Assembly: GCA_039654915.1 (NCBI GenBank)
Contig: CM077599.1
Coordinates: 82,552,001 to 82,616,000, forward strand
Direction of reading: 5' to 3'
DNA from: Aquilaria yunnanensis
Lineage: Eukaryota; Streptophyta; Magnoliopsida; Malvales; Thymelaeaceae
DNA length: 64,000 bases
Positions 23,284 through 35,099 of the stretch are shown in pieces (the stretch's first letter is position 1; each line of letters begins with the position of its first letter). The notes beneath the pieces were generated by a model that saw only the letters and a list, made by a program, of their open reading frames with translations, was not told the origin of the DNA and searched no databases. Made by a program: the position numbers and the translations under genes.

Positions 23284-25773
23284 CTAAGGAATCTCGGTGT
23301 CTCGGGAGCCACCAGCTCCTGCATCCTTTTCCACCACCTTTGGCGCCGGGAAAGAAGAAGGCAAGTTCAGGTGCTCAATCTTGGACCAAGACCACCGAAG
23401 CCCCTCGGGAATGTTTAGGGCCTCCAAGAAAGAGAGGTCCAAATCTGGGAACCTCTGAAGAACTTGGTGCCGAGCAAGGCAAAACCCATCCTAGAAACCA
23501 ACCTTGGTCATTTGGTCGGATTTATCCTTCTCAACCCCAAGGTCCTCAAGGTCCTTCTTCAGATCTGCGACCTCCTTCTTCAGTGCCTTCATCTTCTTCT
23601 TCTTCGGCTCCTTCTTCAAAGAATCAACCTCAGCTTGGAGCGCAGCCTTCTCAGCAAGCGCCTTCGCCAAGAGAACCTCAGCCTCTGACTTCTCCTTTTG
23701 ATGCGCCTCGTTCGCCAAGATTAGCTCCGCCACCTGGGAGCCGAGGTCAGAAATTTTCTGGGAGGAGTCCTTCAAAAGTTCCTCTTTTTCTTTTAGGAAC
23801 TCCTCCCGAACGGCAGCAACTTCTTTCTCTGCAGCTTGAGCCAGCTGCGTGTTCTTGGCAGCCAATTCTGAGCACGTGGCCTTAGTTTTTTCTATGACTT
23901 CTAAGGCCAAGACTCGGAACGCCGCCTGCCTCACCACCCGAACTCTGAGGAAACCAGCGTACCCCAGCAGCTGCAAAGAAATAAAGGCAAAGTTAGTAAG
24001 GCAAAAAAGAGAGCCAAATACTTAGAAGAAATCAAAAGGAAAAAGGAAAAGCGCGAAGCATACCTAGGCAGCGTGCTCGGAAACTTTCGCGGCGAGGGAA
24101 TCGTCGCCCGGGTGAGCCTCCACAATGGCCTTGAAGGAGGCCTCGGTAAGGATCCCTTTCAAGATCTCTTTGGCCATTTGCTGGCAGTCTCCGGAGTACA
24201 AATTCATGTCCTCCGTAAACGACCAGAAAGGCTCCTTCGGGCTCTTCCCTTTCGAGATACGGGCATCCCGAAGGGCTCGCTTCTGGGCATGCTCGTCTGC
24301 CCAACCCAGAAATAGTAACTCCCCTACACGGCAAAATAAAAAGCTGGTTAAGGCAAGTAAATCTCAAAATTCAAAAAAAATGAAGGCATCACAGTTCGCT
24401 AGAAAACGAACCTGGTGGCACTTCGGCCATGTCATCGTCAGAATCCAGAACCTCCTCGGTAGAAATCCCCTTGCCTTTGCTCTTACGCCGATCCTCGACA
24501 GAAGGGGCCTTTACCAAGGCATCCAGAAGAGCCTGCGATGAAGTAGGACTCCGAGAAGGGACGTCGGTCGGAGGGACGTCGGCAGTAACCTTGGGCGGCG
24601 GAGCGGCGGCAGCTTCGGGCTTTCCGCTTACCTCCTCAAGAACTTCCGGCTAAGGAGGTGGAACAGTCTTCTTCACCCGTTTAGAAGAAGGCCCAGCCCC
24701 AGTCGCTTTCCGCCTTCGGGAGACGGCCTTCTTCGTCTGCTCACCTTTCTCAGATTGACCGAGGAAAAAGGATTTGTATAAGGCAGCAGTGTCGTCGCCC
24801 ATCTCTGGAAAAGAAAAAAGACATCAGTGTGAGTCCAAGATGAAATTATAACAAAGGGACTCGAAGATAACTTACGCTCAAAAAAAGTTTCATAAGTAAC
24901 TTCCTCCCGAAGGAGTTGCACCAGCCAGGAGTCTTTCCCAGCGATGGTAGGAGCCGGCATCCCAAGGTCCGTCTTGTGCTCCTTCACTACCCCTAGCTCC
25001 CGAAGAACCTCCTCGGTCATTAGCCTCCATTTGATGGGGAAGGGGTAGAGAGGGCGCGAAGGGACCTCAGAATCCCAGTCGGAGACGGCTCGGATACGTC
25101 TGTCGAAGTCCGCGAATACGGGAGCCAACCCGGGAGTCAGCATTATCCTCGGATCTATGACGTCCATCTCCAGCCTTCCTCGAGCCCACTTGGTCGAAAC
25201 ATGCGACCAGGCCTCCTCCATCTTCAGAAAGAAAAACTTTTGTTGCCACCCTCGCCAGCTGTCCTTAGTGGCAAAAGTGAACATATACTTTTTGCTCCCT
25301 GATCCCCGAGGTAGCATAAAGTAAAAGCCACCCTTCGGGACCACGAAGAGCTTATAGTACTGCATAAAGATAATGAAGTGGGGTTCTATTTTGAAGACGC
25401 CACACATACAGAGGAAGGTGTTAAAATAGCAGTACGAGTTCGGTGGAAGTTGATTTACGGCAATGCCATGGAATTGGCAGAAGTCGAAAATCATCTTCGG
25501 AGGAGGGTACCGAAGTTCGGCCTTCAGTTGGGCTCGGAAAACAGTAACCTCGTTACTACGGTTCAAAAAGCTAAATTGGTCAGAACGTGGCAACCTTGTA
25601 ATGGCATACGAGGGAAGAAAAAATTTAGTCTTCCATCTTGCTAATTTCTTAGGAGTGGTGCAGCAAGGGTGAGACAAAAGAGGTTGCCAACTCTCAGGAA
25701 TAGGCATGTCGGCTGAAAAACAAGTTCGGAAAAAGGCAAAAACGACTTCGGGAAAAAAGCTTGAAAAAAACAT
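23284..25773 (-). pseudogene. Antisense spliced gene of the Tat element (Transposase_28-like plus coiled coil)
   Basis: Four exons can be read in one frame on the strand opposite to gag-pol: up to 24876, 24804-24412, 24323-24064 and 23970-23284. All three introns are GT-AG (61-93 nt) and phase is kept at each join. Exon 1 matches the plant 'putative gypsy type transposon' family (Transposase_28): FHGIAVNQLPPNSY, then FNTFLCMCGVFKIEPHF, then KGGFYFMLPRG. Exon 2 is Pro/Lys-rich and possibly nuclear. Exon 4 has about 100 residues of Lys/Glu/Ala heptad-like coiled coil. Three TAG codons interrupt it (24650-24652, at the exon 3 end, and at 23491). First in-frame ATGs are at 25773 and 25707; the true start may lie after a 5' intron ending near 25712. 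Antisense ORFs are known from Tat elements; their role is unknown. Confidence 0.75.
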
Positions 25774-25960
25774 AAGACTTGGGAAGTTAAAACCCACCAA
25801 ATGCTTTGCCAAAATTTGGGTTTGAAGACGCCGTCGTGAAAGATGGCCGGAAAAAACTCTGTCAACAGCACCGCCGCGAAAAGCAGGAGAAAATGGAAAA
25901 ACAGTTGAAAGGCAGAAGAGAGCAAAAGCAGAAGCAAAAGGAGCCTATGAAGGAACAATA

Positions 25961-25970
25961 GTATATATAG
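25961..25970 (-). promoter_or_regulatory. Candidate TATA box for the antisense gene
   Basis: Minus-strand CTATATATAC lies about 190 bp upstream of the first in-frame ATG of the antisense gene, in the internal region and not in an LTR. Confidence 0.45.
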
Positions 25971-26390
25971 GCCGAGGGGGTAGGCGAACCGGCGTCATAA
26001 GTACCCCACGAAGGCGAACAGTCGCCGTAACTGATTACTGCCCGTGAAAAGACGCGCCTGTTGCATCCGATGCAGCCCTCGCCAATGACAAATGTGCCAC
26101 GTGTCAGCAATCGCGCCAAAAGAGGGACACGCTTTCTGACACCCCTAAATCCTGGGCGCACCGCTCTAGACTGACACGTCTGGTTACGAGACGCGACGTC
26201 ACACAAACTTGCAAAAAGGAAAAAAGTAGGTTACCTCGAAGACACCAAAGGACAGGCTATGGTCGAACAGCCTACGTCTTCAGACGAAAGGTCCGTCTTC
26301 GGCACAGCTACTACACCCAAGGCCCAAAAAGGTGCCCCCCGAAAGCTGGCAAACCGAAGTTTCCACTTCGGCTTTTTCGAGGGGGGCCTG

Positions 26391-27249
26391 TGATAGCCAA
26401 AGGGCTTTCGCCTCTCCCAGTACGTACTTCCCGCCGAAGTTGTGTTCAGGAAGCCTGGCATAGCTTGAAAACAAGTACTATCATTGACCTCGGCAGGAGC
26501 GAAGTCGAGCACCACGAAGCTAGGACTTCGGCTAATACGCCAGGAAATCCAAAGGTATGGCCGGCTCCTTCGGGGGACCAAACGGATCGTCTTCGGGACA
26601 GAGGCCTAGCCCTTACAAGCAGGAGAGAATCCTCCAAAGGTAGAACCACCGAACTAAAGGACTCCCCGAACTACGAGCATAACTCCCGAAGAAGGGCATC
26701 CATACCAAAGGACGACCTCGCCCAGAGGACTTCGGGAGTACGGCATGAGCATTTAAGGAGCCTCTGATATGTCGCCCACAGACGTTACATGCCGCCCCAA
26801 ACGGCGGTTTGACACGCCGACGCCATCCAGGTCTTGTCACGACCTGTCTCGGTTCAAGGCTCAAGGAGCCTGCCACCGGCTACTTGTCCCATACGCCCAA
26901 AAACTCAGAGAACATCCGACCGAACACGTGTCATTATCTGAATGGGCTAGGCACTCCTATAAATACCAGGGAACAGACCTTGGCAAACAGTTCGACTCCT
27001 CCATCTTGAGAAAACACAAACAAGCAAGGCCACTAAACTTCCTAGTGCTCCCCCTCTTTCACCTCTCAGGACATTGACTAGGGCGTCGGAGGCTCCTCCC
27101 CGAGAAAACACCCCGGGGACCTCCTAACCCTCTTTTCTGAGTATTTTCAGGCACACTCCCCTGGGAAATTCGAGCTGCAGACGTTCTCCCCCTCAGGAAG
27201 TCCCTCCCGGAGTCACAATGTCTTCCAAAAAAGATGCCACCGGGCATCA
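26391..27249 (+). repeat. Tat element 3' LTR
   Basis: 859 bp, TG...CA, matching 17040-17894 with about 38 substitutions (mostly transitions) and one 4-bp insertion. Confidence 0.95.
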
Positions 27250-27254
27250 TATAT

Positions 27255-28500
27255 GATCCAGGCTCTAAGGTAGTGCCAATCTATATGCAACTTTGCTAAC
27301 CTGCTCCAGAATCTCATAGGGTCTAATGTACCTAATAGCCAATTTGTCCCTTTGGCCAAATCGTCCCACTCCTTTAATTGGTAAGACCTTGAGGAACACC
27401 CCATACTTCAAGGTTCACTTCACACTGCTTGACATTGGCATATGCCTACTGCATGTTAATAGTTGCCCTTAATCGGGCTTAAATCTACTTAATCATGGTT
27501 ATGGTTTCTTCCACAACCTCTATAACCTGTGATCCTACTTGGTCCACATTTGCCTTATCAGCCCAGCATTGCAGTGTCATGCATCGCCAACCATACAAAG
27601 CCTGATATGGAGCCATCTGAATCAATACTTGACAACTATTGTTATAGGAAAATTCAATGAGTGGAAGATAGTCATCCTAATCTCCCCTGAAATCTAGGGC
27701 ACAACTCCGCATCATGTCCTCTAGGGTCTGGATAGTCTTCTCTGACTGGCCATCTGTTTGAGGGTGATAAATGGTACACAAGTTTACCTTTGACCCCATT
27801 GCTTGTTGAAAGACATTCCAAAATCTAGAGACAAACTGTGGATCTTAATCATATATGATCGAATTTGGCACACCTTGAAGTTGAACAGTCTTTCTAATAT
27901 ATAGGTTTGCCAATTTTTCTAATGGATATGTGATCTTAATTAGTAGGAAATGAGCGCTCTTAGTTAACCTATCCATTATAACCCATATAGCATCTTGTTA
28001 TTTCTTTGTACTTGGCAAACCTACCAAGAAATCCATAATGATTGCCCCCTACTTCCTCTCTGGAATGGGTAGGCTTTATAAGGTACCACCAAACTTTTGG
28101 TGTTCTGCCTTTACTATCTAACAGCTAAGACATTTAGTCACATGATTCTTAACATCAACCTTGAACTTAGGCCACCAAATATAAGTTCTTAGGTCATAGT
28201 ACATTTTGGTGACCCCGGGGTGGATACTAAGGGAACTACTATGTGCCTCTTGGAGCACCTGCTCCCTCAACTCATTAACACTAGGCACATAAAATCTTTT
28301 CCCAAGGAAAAGTAAACTATGAAAAGTAAACTATCCTGATACTCATACCCTTCTTGGAAGGTTCCATGCTTGGTCTTCCCTAAAACCTTATGCATCTCAG
28401 GGTCTAACGCTTAGGCCTCTTAGACCCTATCAAGCCATCCCGACTGAATTTGCAACTTGAAGACTTGGTCAATTTCCCATCTATACCAATGCCCATATAG
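27255..28500 (-). pseudogene. Outer element integrase, N-terminal and core part
   Basis: Broken minus-strand frames show the zinc-finger end (VTKCLSC), core residues in IIMDFLVGLPSTKK, a degraded second Asp block (SIIYD then stop, DPQF), and DGQSEKTIQTLEDM with the catalytic Glu. Stops replace many Trp and Gln codons. The rest of the domain is at 16795-17034 beyond the inserted Tat element. Confidence 0.85.
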
Positions 28501-28679
28501 GGCCATAAAACTCTCAGCCATATGATCTTTCACTTGATTCTTGAAGACTACTACTCCAGTATACTTCTAGTTGAGGGCGTCCGCCACAACATTGCCTTTC
28601 CCTGCTGTGTACTCAATGGCACAATCATAATCCTTAATGTACTTTATCCACCTCCTTTACCTTATGTTCAAATCTTTCT

Positions 28680-29800
28680 AGGTGAATAGGTACTTAAGGC
28701 TCTTATGATCAATATATATCTAAAAAGATCGTCCTAATAAATAATGCCTCCAAAATTTTAATGCAAAGACTACGGCTGCTAGTTCCAGATCGTGTGTCAG
28801 CCAATTTAGCTCATTTGACCTTAGTTGGCTTGAACCATAAGCCACTACTTGCTTATCTTGCATCAATACACAACCCAAGCCCGATCCTAATGTATCTGTA
28901 TAGATAGCATAGGTTTTGCTTAGGTCTAGCATTGTCAAGATTGGTGCCGTGGTTAGCCTTCTTTTGAGTTCCTGGAAGGCTTCCTCGCATTTTTCTGTCC
29001 AAACAAATTCATGTGCTTTCTTCGTCAAGGTAGTTAATGGCTAAGCTATTTGGGAGAATCCCTCAATGAATCTCCGGTAATAGCCTACTAGACCAAGAAA
29101 ACTCCTTACCTTGTTGGGGTTGGTGGGTTGTTTCCACTCCATCACTGCCGATACCTTCCCTTGGTCTACACTTACCCTTTTTTCATTGATCACATGACCA
29201 AGGAAGGGTATCTACTTTACCCAGAACTGACACTTAGATAACTTTGCATAGTACTAATTATACTTTAGCACATGCAAGACCATCTTAAGATGTTCACTAT
29301 GCTAAGCAGAAGCCTGGGAGTATATGAGTATATCATCAATGAAAAATTTCATAAATTTATCCAAATAAGGCATGGATATCCTATTCATGGCCTTCATAAA
29401 CATCGCAGGGGCATTGTTCACCCCAAACAGCATCACCTTATAGACAAAATGCCCATACCGCGTTCAAAAAATGGTTTTATGTATGTCCTTCTCCTTGACC
29501 TTGATCTTAAAGTAACCACTTCTTAGATCAATATTTGAGAATATCTTGGCTCATTTGGGCCTATCAAGGAGTTCATCAATTCTTGGAAAAATGGTACTTG
29601 TTCTTTACAGTTGCTTGATTTAGCTTTCGATAATCAGTCACCAACATAAGAGTACCATTTTTTTTTAACAAATAACATCAGGGCACCCCATGGCGATACA
29701 TTGGGCCAAATGAAGCTTTTCCTTAACAGCTCCTCTAGCTGTTCCTTCATTTCATCTATCTTAGGAGCAAACATCCGGTATTGAGGAATTGATATAGGTC
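28680..29800 (-). pseudogene. Outer element reverse transcriptase and RNase H
   Basis: Near 29320-29350 the minus strand reads [11 protein letters not shown], the RT catalytic block. The 28720-29028 frame gives [24 protein letters not shown], then [15 protein letters not shown], then [19 protein letters not shown], the RT-RNase H junction and RNase H. In the family the second block starts YCDAS, so the catalytic Asp region is partly kept. Frames are broken. Confidence 0.88.
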
Positions 29801-29935
29801 AAGTCTCAGGTAATAAATGATTAGATAACTTCGTCTCTCTCTTAGATGGTAACCCTGGTAAGTTAGAGGGAAAAAATTCTGGGAACATATTGACAACTAG
29901 TATGTCAATCAGTTCCTCTGCCACTTCATTGCCAT

Positions 29936-30418
29936 TCAGGCCATAGTACTCCTTCTCATCCACAACAGGAACCATATAACGAATCTTAATGAGGTGGACT
30001 TGACACTAGTTGCCAACCCATTGTCATAAGTCACCACCTCCTCTACTTCAATCTTAAGGGTGATGGTTTGACTCACATAGTCAATGTTAGCCTGGTGTCG
30101 TCCCAACCAATCCATATTGAGTACTAAGTGATGCCTTCCTAGTGACATCACCCAGAAGTCATAGTAAAATATGTGGTGACCTATGTTAAAGGGGCAACTC
30201 AATACTTTTTCTTTGATGAAAGTAAGATGAGGGCTTGTTGTCCTAACGATCCTCACCTCTGGTACCTCGATTATAACTAAACCTAATCTATCTACTAATT
30301 TAGTAGATATAACAAATAGTAACGCACTAGTATTAAATAATACTCTAACACTAGTATTATTTAACATAAAAGTACCTTGTGCCACTGGACACTCGTCTCG
30401 ATGCGCCAGGGTGAACAA
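29936..30418 (-). pseudogene. Outer element protease
   Basis: Open frame of 160 codons. GTFMLNNTSVRVLFNTSA corresponds to the family's VLFDSGA active site, with Asp-Ser-Gly replaced by Asn-Thr-Ser. LDVI-like VLNMDWLGRHQANIDY downstream fits the retropepsin C-terminal side. Catalytically dead. Confidence 0.82.
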
Positions 30419-30429
30419 TCACTGGTAGG

Positions 30430-31673
30430 GTGGTCCTGGTCGGTGTGCTCCAACTCTAGCTCTATGCTATACTCCTCCTACTCGGGGTACTCCCGCTCCA
30501 CCGAGTCCTCCTTGCCTTAGCCTAGGCATAGGCCTTTAAGCCACTCCTCCTACTCTAGTAGCCCACCGAATGATTGTCAGGTTGCTGTGGCCCTCCTAGA
30601 TGAAGGCATGGCTTCTTGCCGTAAAAATTCCCACAAGTCTTTCACGGGCCTTAACCAGACTTGGCTTTCTTAGCTTTGTTGTCATTACCTCCGATCTCAG
30701 GGGTAGCTGGCCTCTTACCCTGGGCCTTCATGCTTGAGGGCTCTCTCCACTCATACTTGCCCTTGACATTGGCTGCGTTCATTGATCTCTCTAACTGCTG
30801 TGCCTTTTGTACTGCCTAAGAGTAAGTGTTAAAATATGTAACTACCATAAATTTCAGCAAATGATGCCTAAGCCCCACCACAAACTGAGCTATCTTAGTA
30901 TGTTCTCAACCAACCAAGTATGGCGCATGTTGTGCAAATGCACTGAACCTCTTGGAGTACTCAGTCATAGTCATCTCACCCTGAGTAAGTTTCTTAAACT
31001 CCCGCCTTTTAAGGTCCCTCACAGCCTCACTGATGTATTCTCCTTGGAACCTTTCCAGAAAATACTGGCAAGTTAATGGCCTTGCTCTATACTCAGACTT
31101 GCCTTCATTTTCCTTCTTGAGAAGATCATGCTCATGATTCTACCAAATCTCCACAGTGCCCTTCATATAATAAGATGCCTGATGAAGCTTAATGTCATCA
31201 CTAATTCGTAGGGTCCAAAATATCTTATTCATTTTGTTCAACCAAAACTCAGCATCATTGGCATCTCCCCTGCCATCAAAGTAAGGCGGATCCAGCCTTT
31301 GGATCTGCCTAAGCATAAAAACCAGGGATCACTCCTTATGCTAGGGCTCAACAACAGCAGACTCTCTATCCTGGCCATTACCACCCCTTTGGGCAGCTGG
31401 CTTAGGATCCTAATGGCCGGCCTCTAGTGGCTCATCATCCAAATCATCAACATCCTCAAGCTCTTACCCAATGGCCCCGTGATTCTGGGCCTGGGCCTGA
31501 GCTAGGGCATTCAACGCCTGTGTCAAGAGATAGAGTGTCTCAGTTTGCCGATCCATACAATCCAACATCTGCAAAGTGAGCGCATATAGAGCATCCAAAG
31601 TGATGCCCCCAGCATCCTGCCTAACACCTCTACCTTGACCATCTTAGCCTGCATTAGCGACCAAATTGTTCAT
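30430..31673 (-). pseudogene. Outer element gag
   Basis: Starts at ATG 31673. The minus-strand frame shows LQMLDCMDRQTETLYLL, then LDPPYFDGRGDANDAEFWLNKM, and KRREFKKLTQGEMTMTEYSKRF, the gag core of plant chromoviruses. It ends near a CGNFYGKKPC zinc-knuckle remnant at about 30620. Several TAG/TGA codons interrupt it. Confidence 0.85.
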
Positions 31674-31822
31674 AGTGTAAACCATACTAGAGTTGCAAAT
31701 AATTCACAAACACAAAAAATACAACACACAATCAATACTCATGATCATTGGTCCAACTCCAACCATAAACACAGGACTCTTATGGCGGTAATAACCTAGA
31801 CATTTGCCCTTAGTATAACCTA

Positions 31823-31835
31823 GGCTTTTATATCA
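31823..31835 (-). other. Primer binding site of the outer element
   Basis: Minus-strand TGATATAAAAGCC versus the initiator tRNA-Met site TGGTATCAGAGCC: 10 of 13 match and two of three changes are G to A. It lies 2 bp inside the 5' LTR. Confidence 0.7.
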
Positions 31836-31837
31836 AC

Positions 31838-34549
31838 TGTGATGAACCGTCCTAATAAATACCTAATTAATTTCTTCATTGGGCTAAATTATTCTGTTGC
31901 ATAATCAAAACTCTTAACTAGGCCAAAATCATTCCTCATTTCTAGGATCTTTTGTTAAGATTTGCTATGTAAATCTTAGCCACTGGCCTAGTGTTTAGCA
32001 TTTACATGAGAGTCAAGAAAAAAATTTACTAAGTTCTAATAAAACACTTAAGTTTATTAAACCAAAATAGTGGTTTGGTGGGATTTAAAGAAAACATGAA
32101 TAAAATATGTATGGCCGCGTAAGAAAACATTTCAATACTGGTGCATGCATAAGTAATATATCATGCCAAACCATGGATGAAAACTACACTCATGGCAAGT
32201 AAATATTTCGGTAACATAATATCTAAGTGTTTTGTCTATCAACCTAAGCAAGTAATTTCATGAGTTGATAAGCCTAATCCAAAATAATAATAATACATGC
32301 CACAAAACACCTCGTGAAAGTCAATACCTACTAGCTACTACCATTTTGCTACAAAATATTCATGACCCAAATGGCCGATAGGCACACATTTTCTCGGGAA
32401 AGAAAAACCCAAGTGAAAAGCGACCCAAGAAGTCCTTGCCTAACTACCTTACTATATAAGGTAAATAAGTTTGAAGTTAGACTCTGATCATAAGTGCATG
32501 CAACATATGAAAAATGAACATGTAGTGTATGCAAAATGTACCCATGAGAAACTAACACACAAGTATCAAATACTCACTGTGAATTATTTGTCTCTTAGAC
32601 GATGTTATCTACCCATTATCAATAAGGTTAAGTGTATAAAATACTTAGTAAGACATTCTAAAATAAACAATACATAACAATATCGCACATAATGGACCAT
32701 ATGCACACATTGTCATGCATGCACGAACCTTGCCCATAAACTATAGGAGTATGCCACGAGCTTTTATTGCATGGAGTATTATATAATAATCATCATATCA
32801 TGCCTTTTTTGGTGCATGACTCCCAATACTTCACATACAAGCAAACATACCAACAAACAAACAAACAAAACAAAAAAAAACACCCATTGGCCCATTTTCC
32901 CCTTGAGCATGCATCCTTGCATTTGCCCTTGAGCTTGGCAGTTTTCGCTAGCTCAAAACTCCTTTATTGTACGTAGTAAGGTTTGACCATATTTTGTATG
33001 GATCATAGTGCCCATGGATATGTCTTGCCCCTTCTAGGGCCTATTGGCCCAATATGCCCATGTGTATGCTTACTTATGGCGCAAGTCATGGCCACCTCAA
33101 TAAATAGTCCAAAACCCAGCTCTAGTAAAATGAAGCTTCTCACCTCAATAAATAGCCCAAAACCATGGCCACCTCTTGGAGAAAAACCAAACTCCTAAGC
33201 CCTCTCTTGCAACAAACACACTCTCTCCTTAAATTTTTACTTACAAGGTCTTTTCCTCCTACTTTTCTTTTATTTTTTTTTTATGAGTTTCTGTATGTTT
33301 GAGTGTTTAAGATGTGTTAAATGGGTAGAGGGAGAGAAGAAAGTGGGCTAATGTGTTTGGAGATGAATAAGGATGGAAAATGGGAGAAAAGGTTAAAGTG
33401 GTAAAGGATTAAGACTTTTACATTGTTAACAGTGGTTTAGCTTCTTAACTAAGGGAATTATGGGCTCATCCACATTTTTGGAAGCTTATTTTCTACCTCA
33501 AAACCAGGTTTCCTCATTCCCTAAAGTTTCCAAGGGGTGCTTGGGATGAAAGTGTCTTTTAGGCCTCATAACCCTTAGATAAAATGATGTCATCTCCATA
33601 AAATTCTTAAATATGTCTCCATTTGAACTTAAAATCATAGATTTTCTTTCCTCCACTTCCAACCATGTATTTTCTTACCCTTGACAGCGTTGACTCTGTT
33701 TTACCAGGTTCGACGCGGGTTTGACCAAGTTTGACTAACCAAAACTATCAAAATACCTTTTTTAGCTTCACTTATAAGAAAAGTATCAAACTTGGTCAAT
33801 TTACACCCAATTCGTTTTAACTTTAGTCAATTAACTACAAAATGGCTTATTTTTATTTTTATATCTTTTTTACTTGAAACTAATTTTAATTAAAAGCTAA
33901 TATTATGTAGCTGCAATAATCAATTGAAAATACAATTTTTATAATCTTACTAAATTTTTATGAATTTTTCTGGTTTCAAGCCTTAAAAAAGAAAAATTCA
34001 TAAAAAATTAAAAACATCCTAAAAATTTACTTTCAAGTTGATTATTGTATCTATATGATATCTGTTTTCAAATAAAATTGATTTCAAGTAAAAAAAATAT
34101 AAAAGTTAGTTGACTTTAGCTCAAACGAATTGGCCCTTAACTTCAAACTTCACCAAATTTCACCAAATGGTTTCAAATACCATTTCTCACCTTGATAGAC
34201 CACTTTTTACCATATATGACATGAAAATTATCATTTTTTCTTTCCTCGCTTCCGTAGTAAGAAAAAGCCAATCTTTAGTCAAATTGAGTTCAAATTTTAT
34301 CGAGATGTTCATTTCACCTCTAGAAGCTCAATTATATCTCTCTTAGTCACATTCTGACCTTTGACATGCCAAATTACCAAAATACCCCTAGTTGCCCTAG
34401 TGGTCAATTTACCTTATATTTTTAATCCTATGAACTCCAATAACTATTTGACTAATTGATTTAACTTAAACCTAGCTTGCAAGTGTAATCTTATCAAGGA
34501 TTATGTAAATAAAATAAATTAATTACCTGATAAAATAAGAGTTCTCACA
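31838..34549 (-). repeat. Outer element 5' LTR (2.71 kb)
   Basis: Matches the left LTR at both ends and at a short block near 33110-33180. It lacks the 3.4-kb middle of the left LTR and carries about 1.2 kb (33190-34405) not found there, part of which is a MITE. Confidence 0.88.
33804..34136. mobile_element. Tourist-like MITE, copy B, inside the outer 5' LTR
   Basis: 333 bp flanked by TTA on both sides. Inverted ends are CACCCAATTCGTTT and GGGCCAATTCGTTT. The TTA target duplication and GGGCC-type ends fit PIF/Harbinger Tourist elements. Confidence 0.7.
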
Positions 34550-34554
34550 CTATC

Positions 34555-35090
34555 ACTCTTCAAATTCCTTTTTTCTTCTAGATCCTAGAGCTAGAGTTTC
34601 TTTTCACCCTTTGATTTGTATCATCTTGGTATCATTGTAGTTCCCGGTACTTGCAAAGGTAGAAGGAACATGACATCAGGATTGGAAGAAGTCAGTAGAA
34701 GAGTTTATGCTATTTTATAAAGAGTAAACTGAGAAGAATATATAAGAGTAGGCTTCATTGAAAGAGAAGGGACTGACGTATAGTACAAAGATCACTCAAT
34801 CGTCTAGCGATAGTAGATGTTCTAGAACTAGTGACTCCACATTGACGACGGCTCATGTATCACCTCAAATAATTGGAGCAATGGGAAATTTGAATTTCAC
34901 AAGGTTATCTTGATTAGATTTCCCTCACTTCCATGGTGATGATGTTGATGAATGGTTGTTCCGACGTGGACAACTTTTTTCCCTGGATATTGTTTTGGAA
35001 CTTCCGAGGGTTCTGATCTCCTTAATCCACTTGGAGGATGATGCTTTGCAGTGGCACCATAACTTCTTTAGATTGTTTTGCGAACAAATC
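34555..35090 (+). pseudogene. Third LTR element: leader, primer site and gag fragment
   Basis: TGGTATCATTG at 34627-34637 resembles a tRNA-Met primer site. From 34915 the plus strand reads LDFPHFHGDDVDEWLFR and later LISLIHLEDDALQWHHNFF, the recognisable gag core of Ty3/gypsy elements. No later domains follow; the region degrades into unrelated DNA. Confidence 0.65.
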
Positions 35091-35099
35091 AGTGACAGA

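Larger units (their letters stand above)
17040..27249 (+). mobile_element. Ty3/gypsy Tat-lineage LTR retrotransposon (inner)
   Basis: A 10210-bp element with LTRs of 855 and 859 bp, both TG...CA, and TSD TATAT at 17035-17039 and 27250-27254. The primer site TGGCGCCGTCTGTGGGAA (17897-17914) lies 2 bp after the LTR. A G-rich polypurine tract (26380-26388) precedes the 3' LTR. Domains run gag, zinc knuckle, protease, RT, RNase H, a second archaeal-type RNase H and integrase; the second RNase H is diagnostic of the Tat lineage. A large 3' region carries an antisense spliced gene. Frameshifts and stops show it is inactive. By hand count the LTRs differ at about 38 sites plus one 4-bp indel. Confidence 0.95.
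11853..34549 (-). mobile_element. Ty3/gypsy chromovirus-like LTR retrotransposon (outer), decayed and split
   Basis: Bounded by TGTGAGAA and TTCTCACA, with target duplication CTATC at 11848-11852 and 34550-34554. It runs on the minus strand: 5' LTR at right, then a primer site close to TGGTATCAGAGCC (31823-31835, 10 of 13 matching), gag, protease, RT, RNase H, integrase with a chromodomain-like tail, a polypurine tract (AGGGGGAAGA, 16730-16739) and the 3' LTR at left. The integrase is interrupted by the Tat element at 17040-27249. Many stops (often TAG) and frameshifts show it is dead. Domain order and the tail place it with chromoviruses, perhaps Tekay/Del; the sub-lineage is inferred. Confidence 0.92.

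Noticed and set aside
23226..23885. 219-codon plus-strand Pro/Ser-rich ORF at the 3' side of the Tat element
   Set aside because: It is the reverse of the coiled-coil exon of the antisense gene; the minus-strand reading has heptad-like Lys/Glu/Ala pattern and fits the splice phase.
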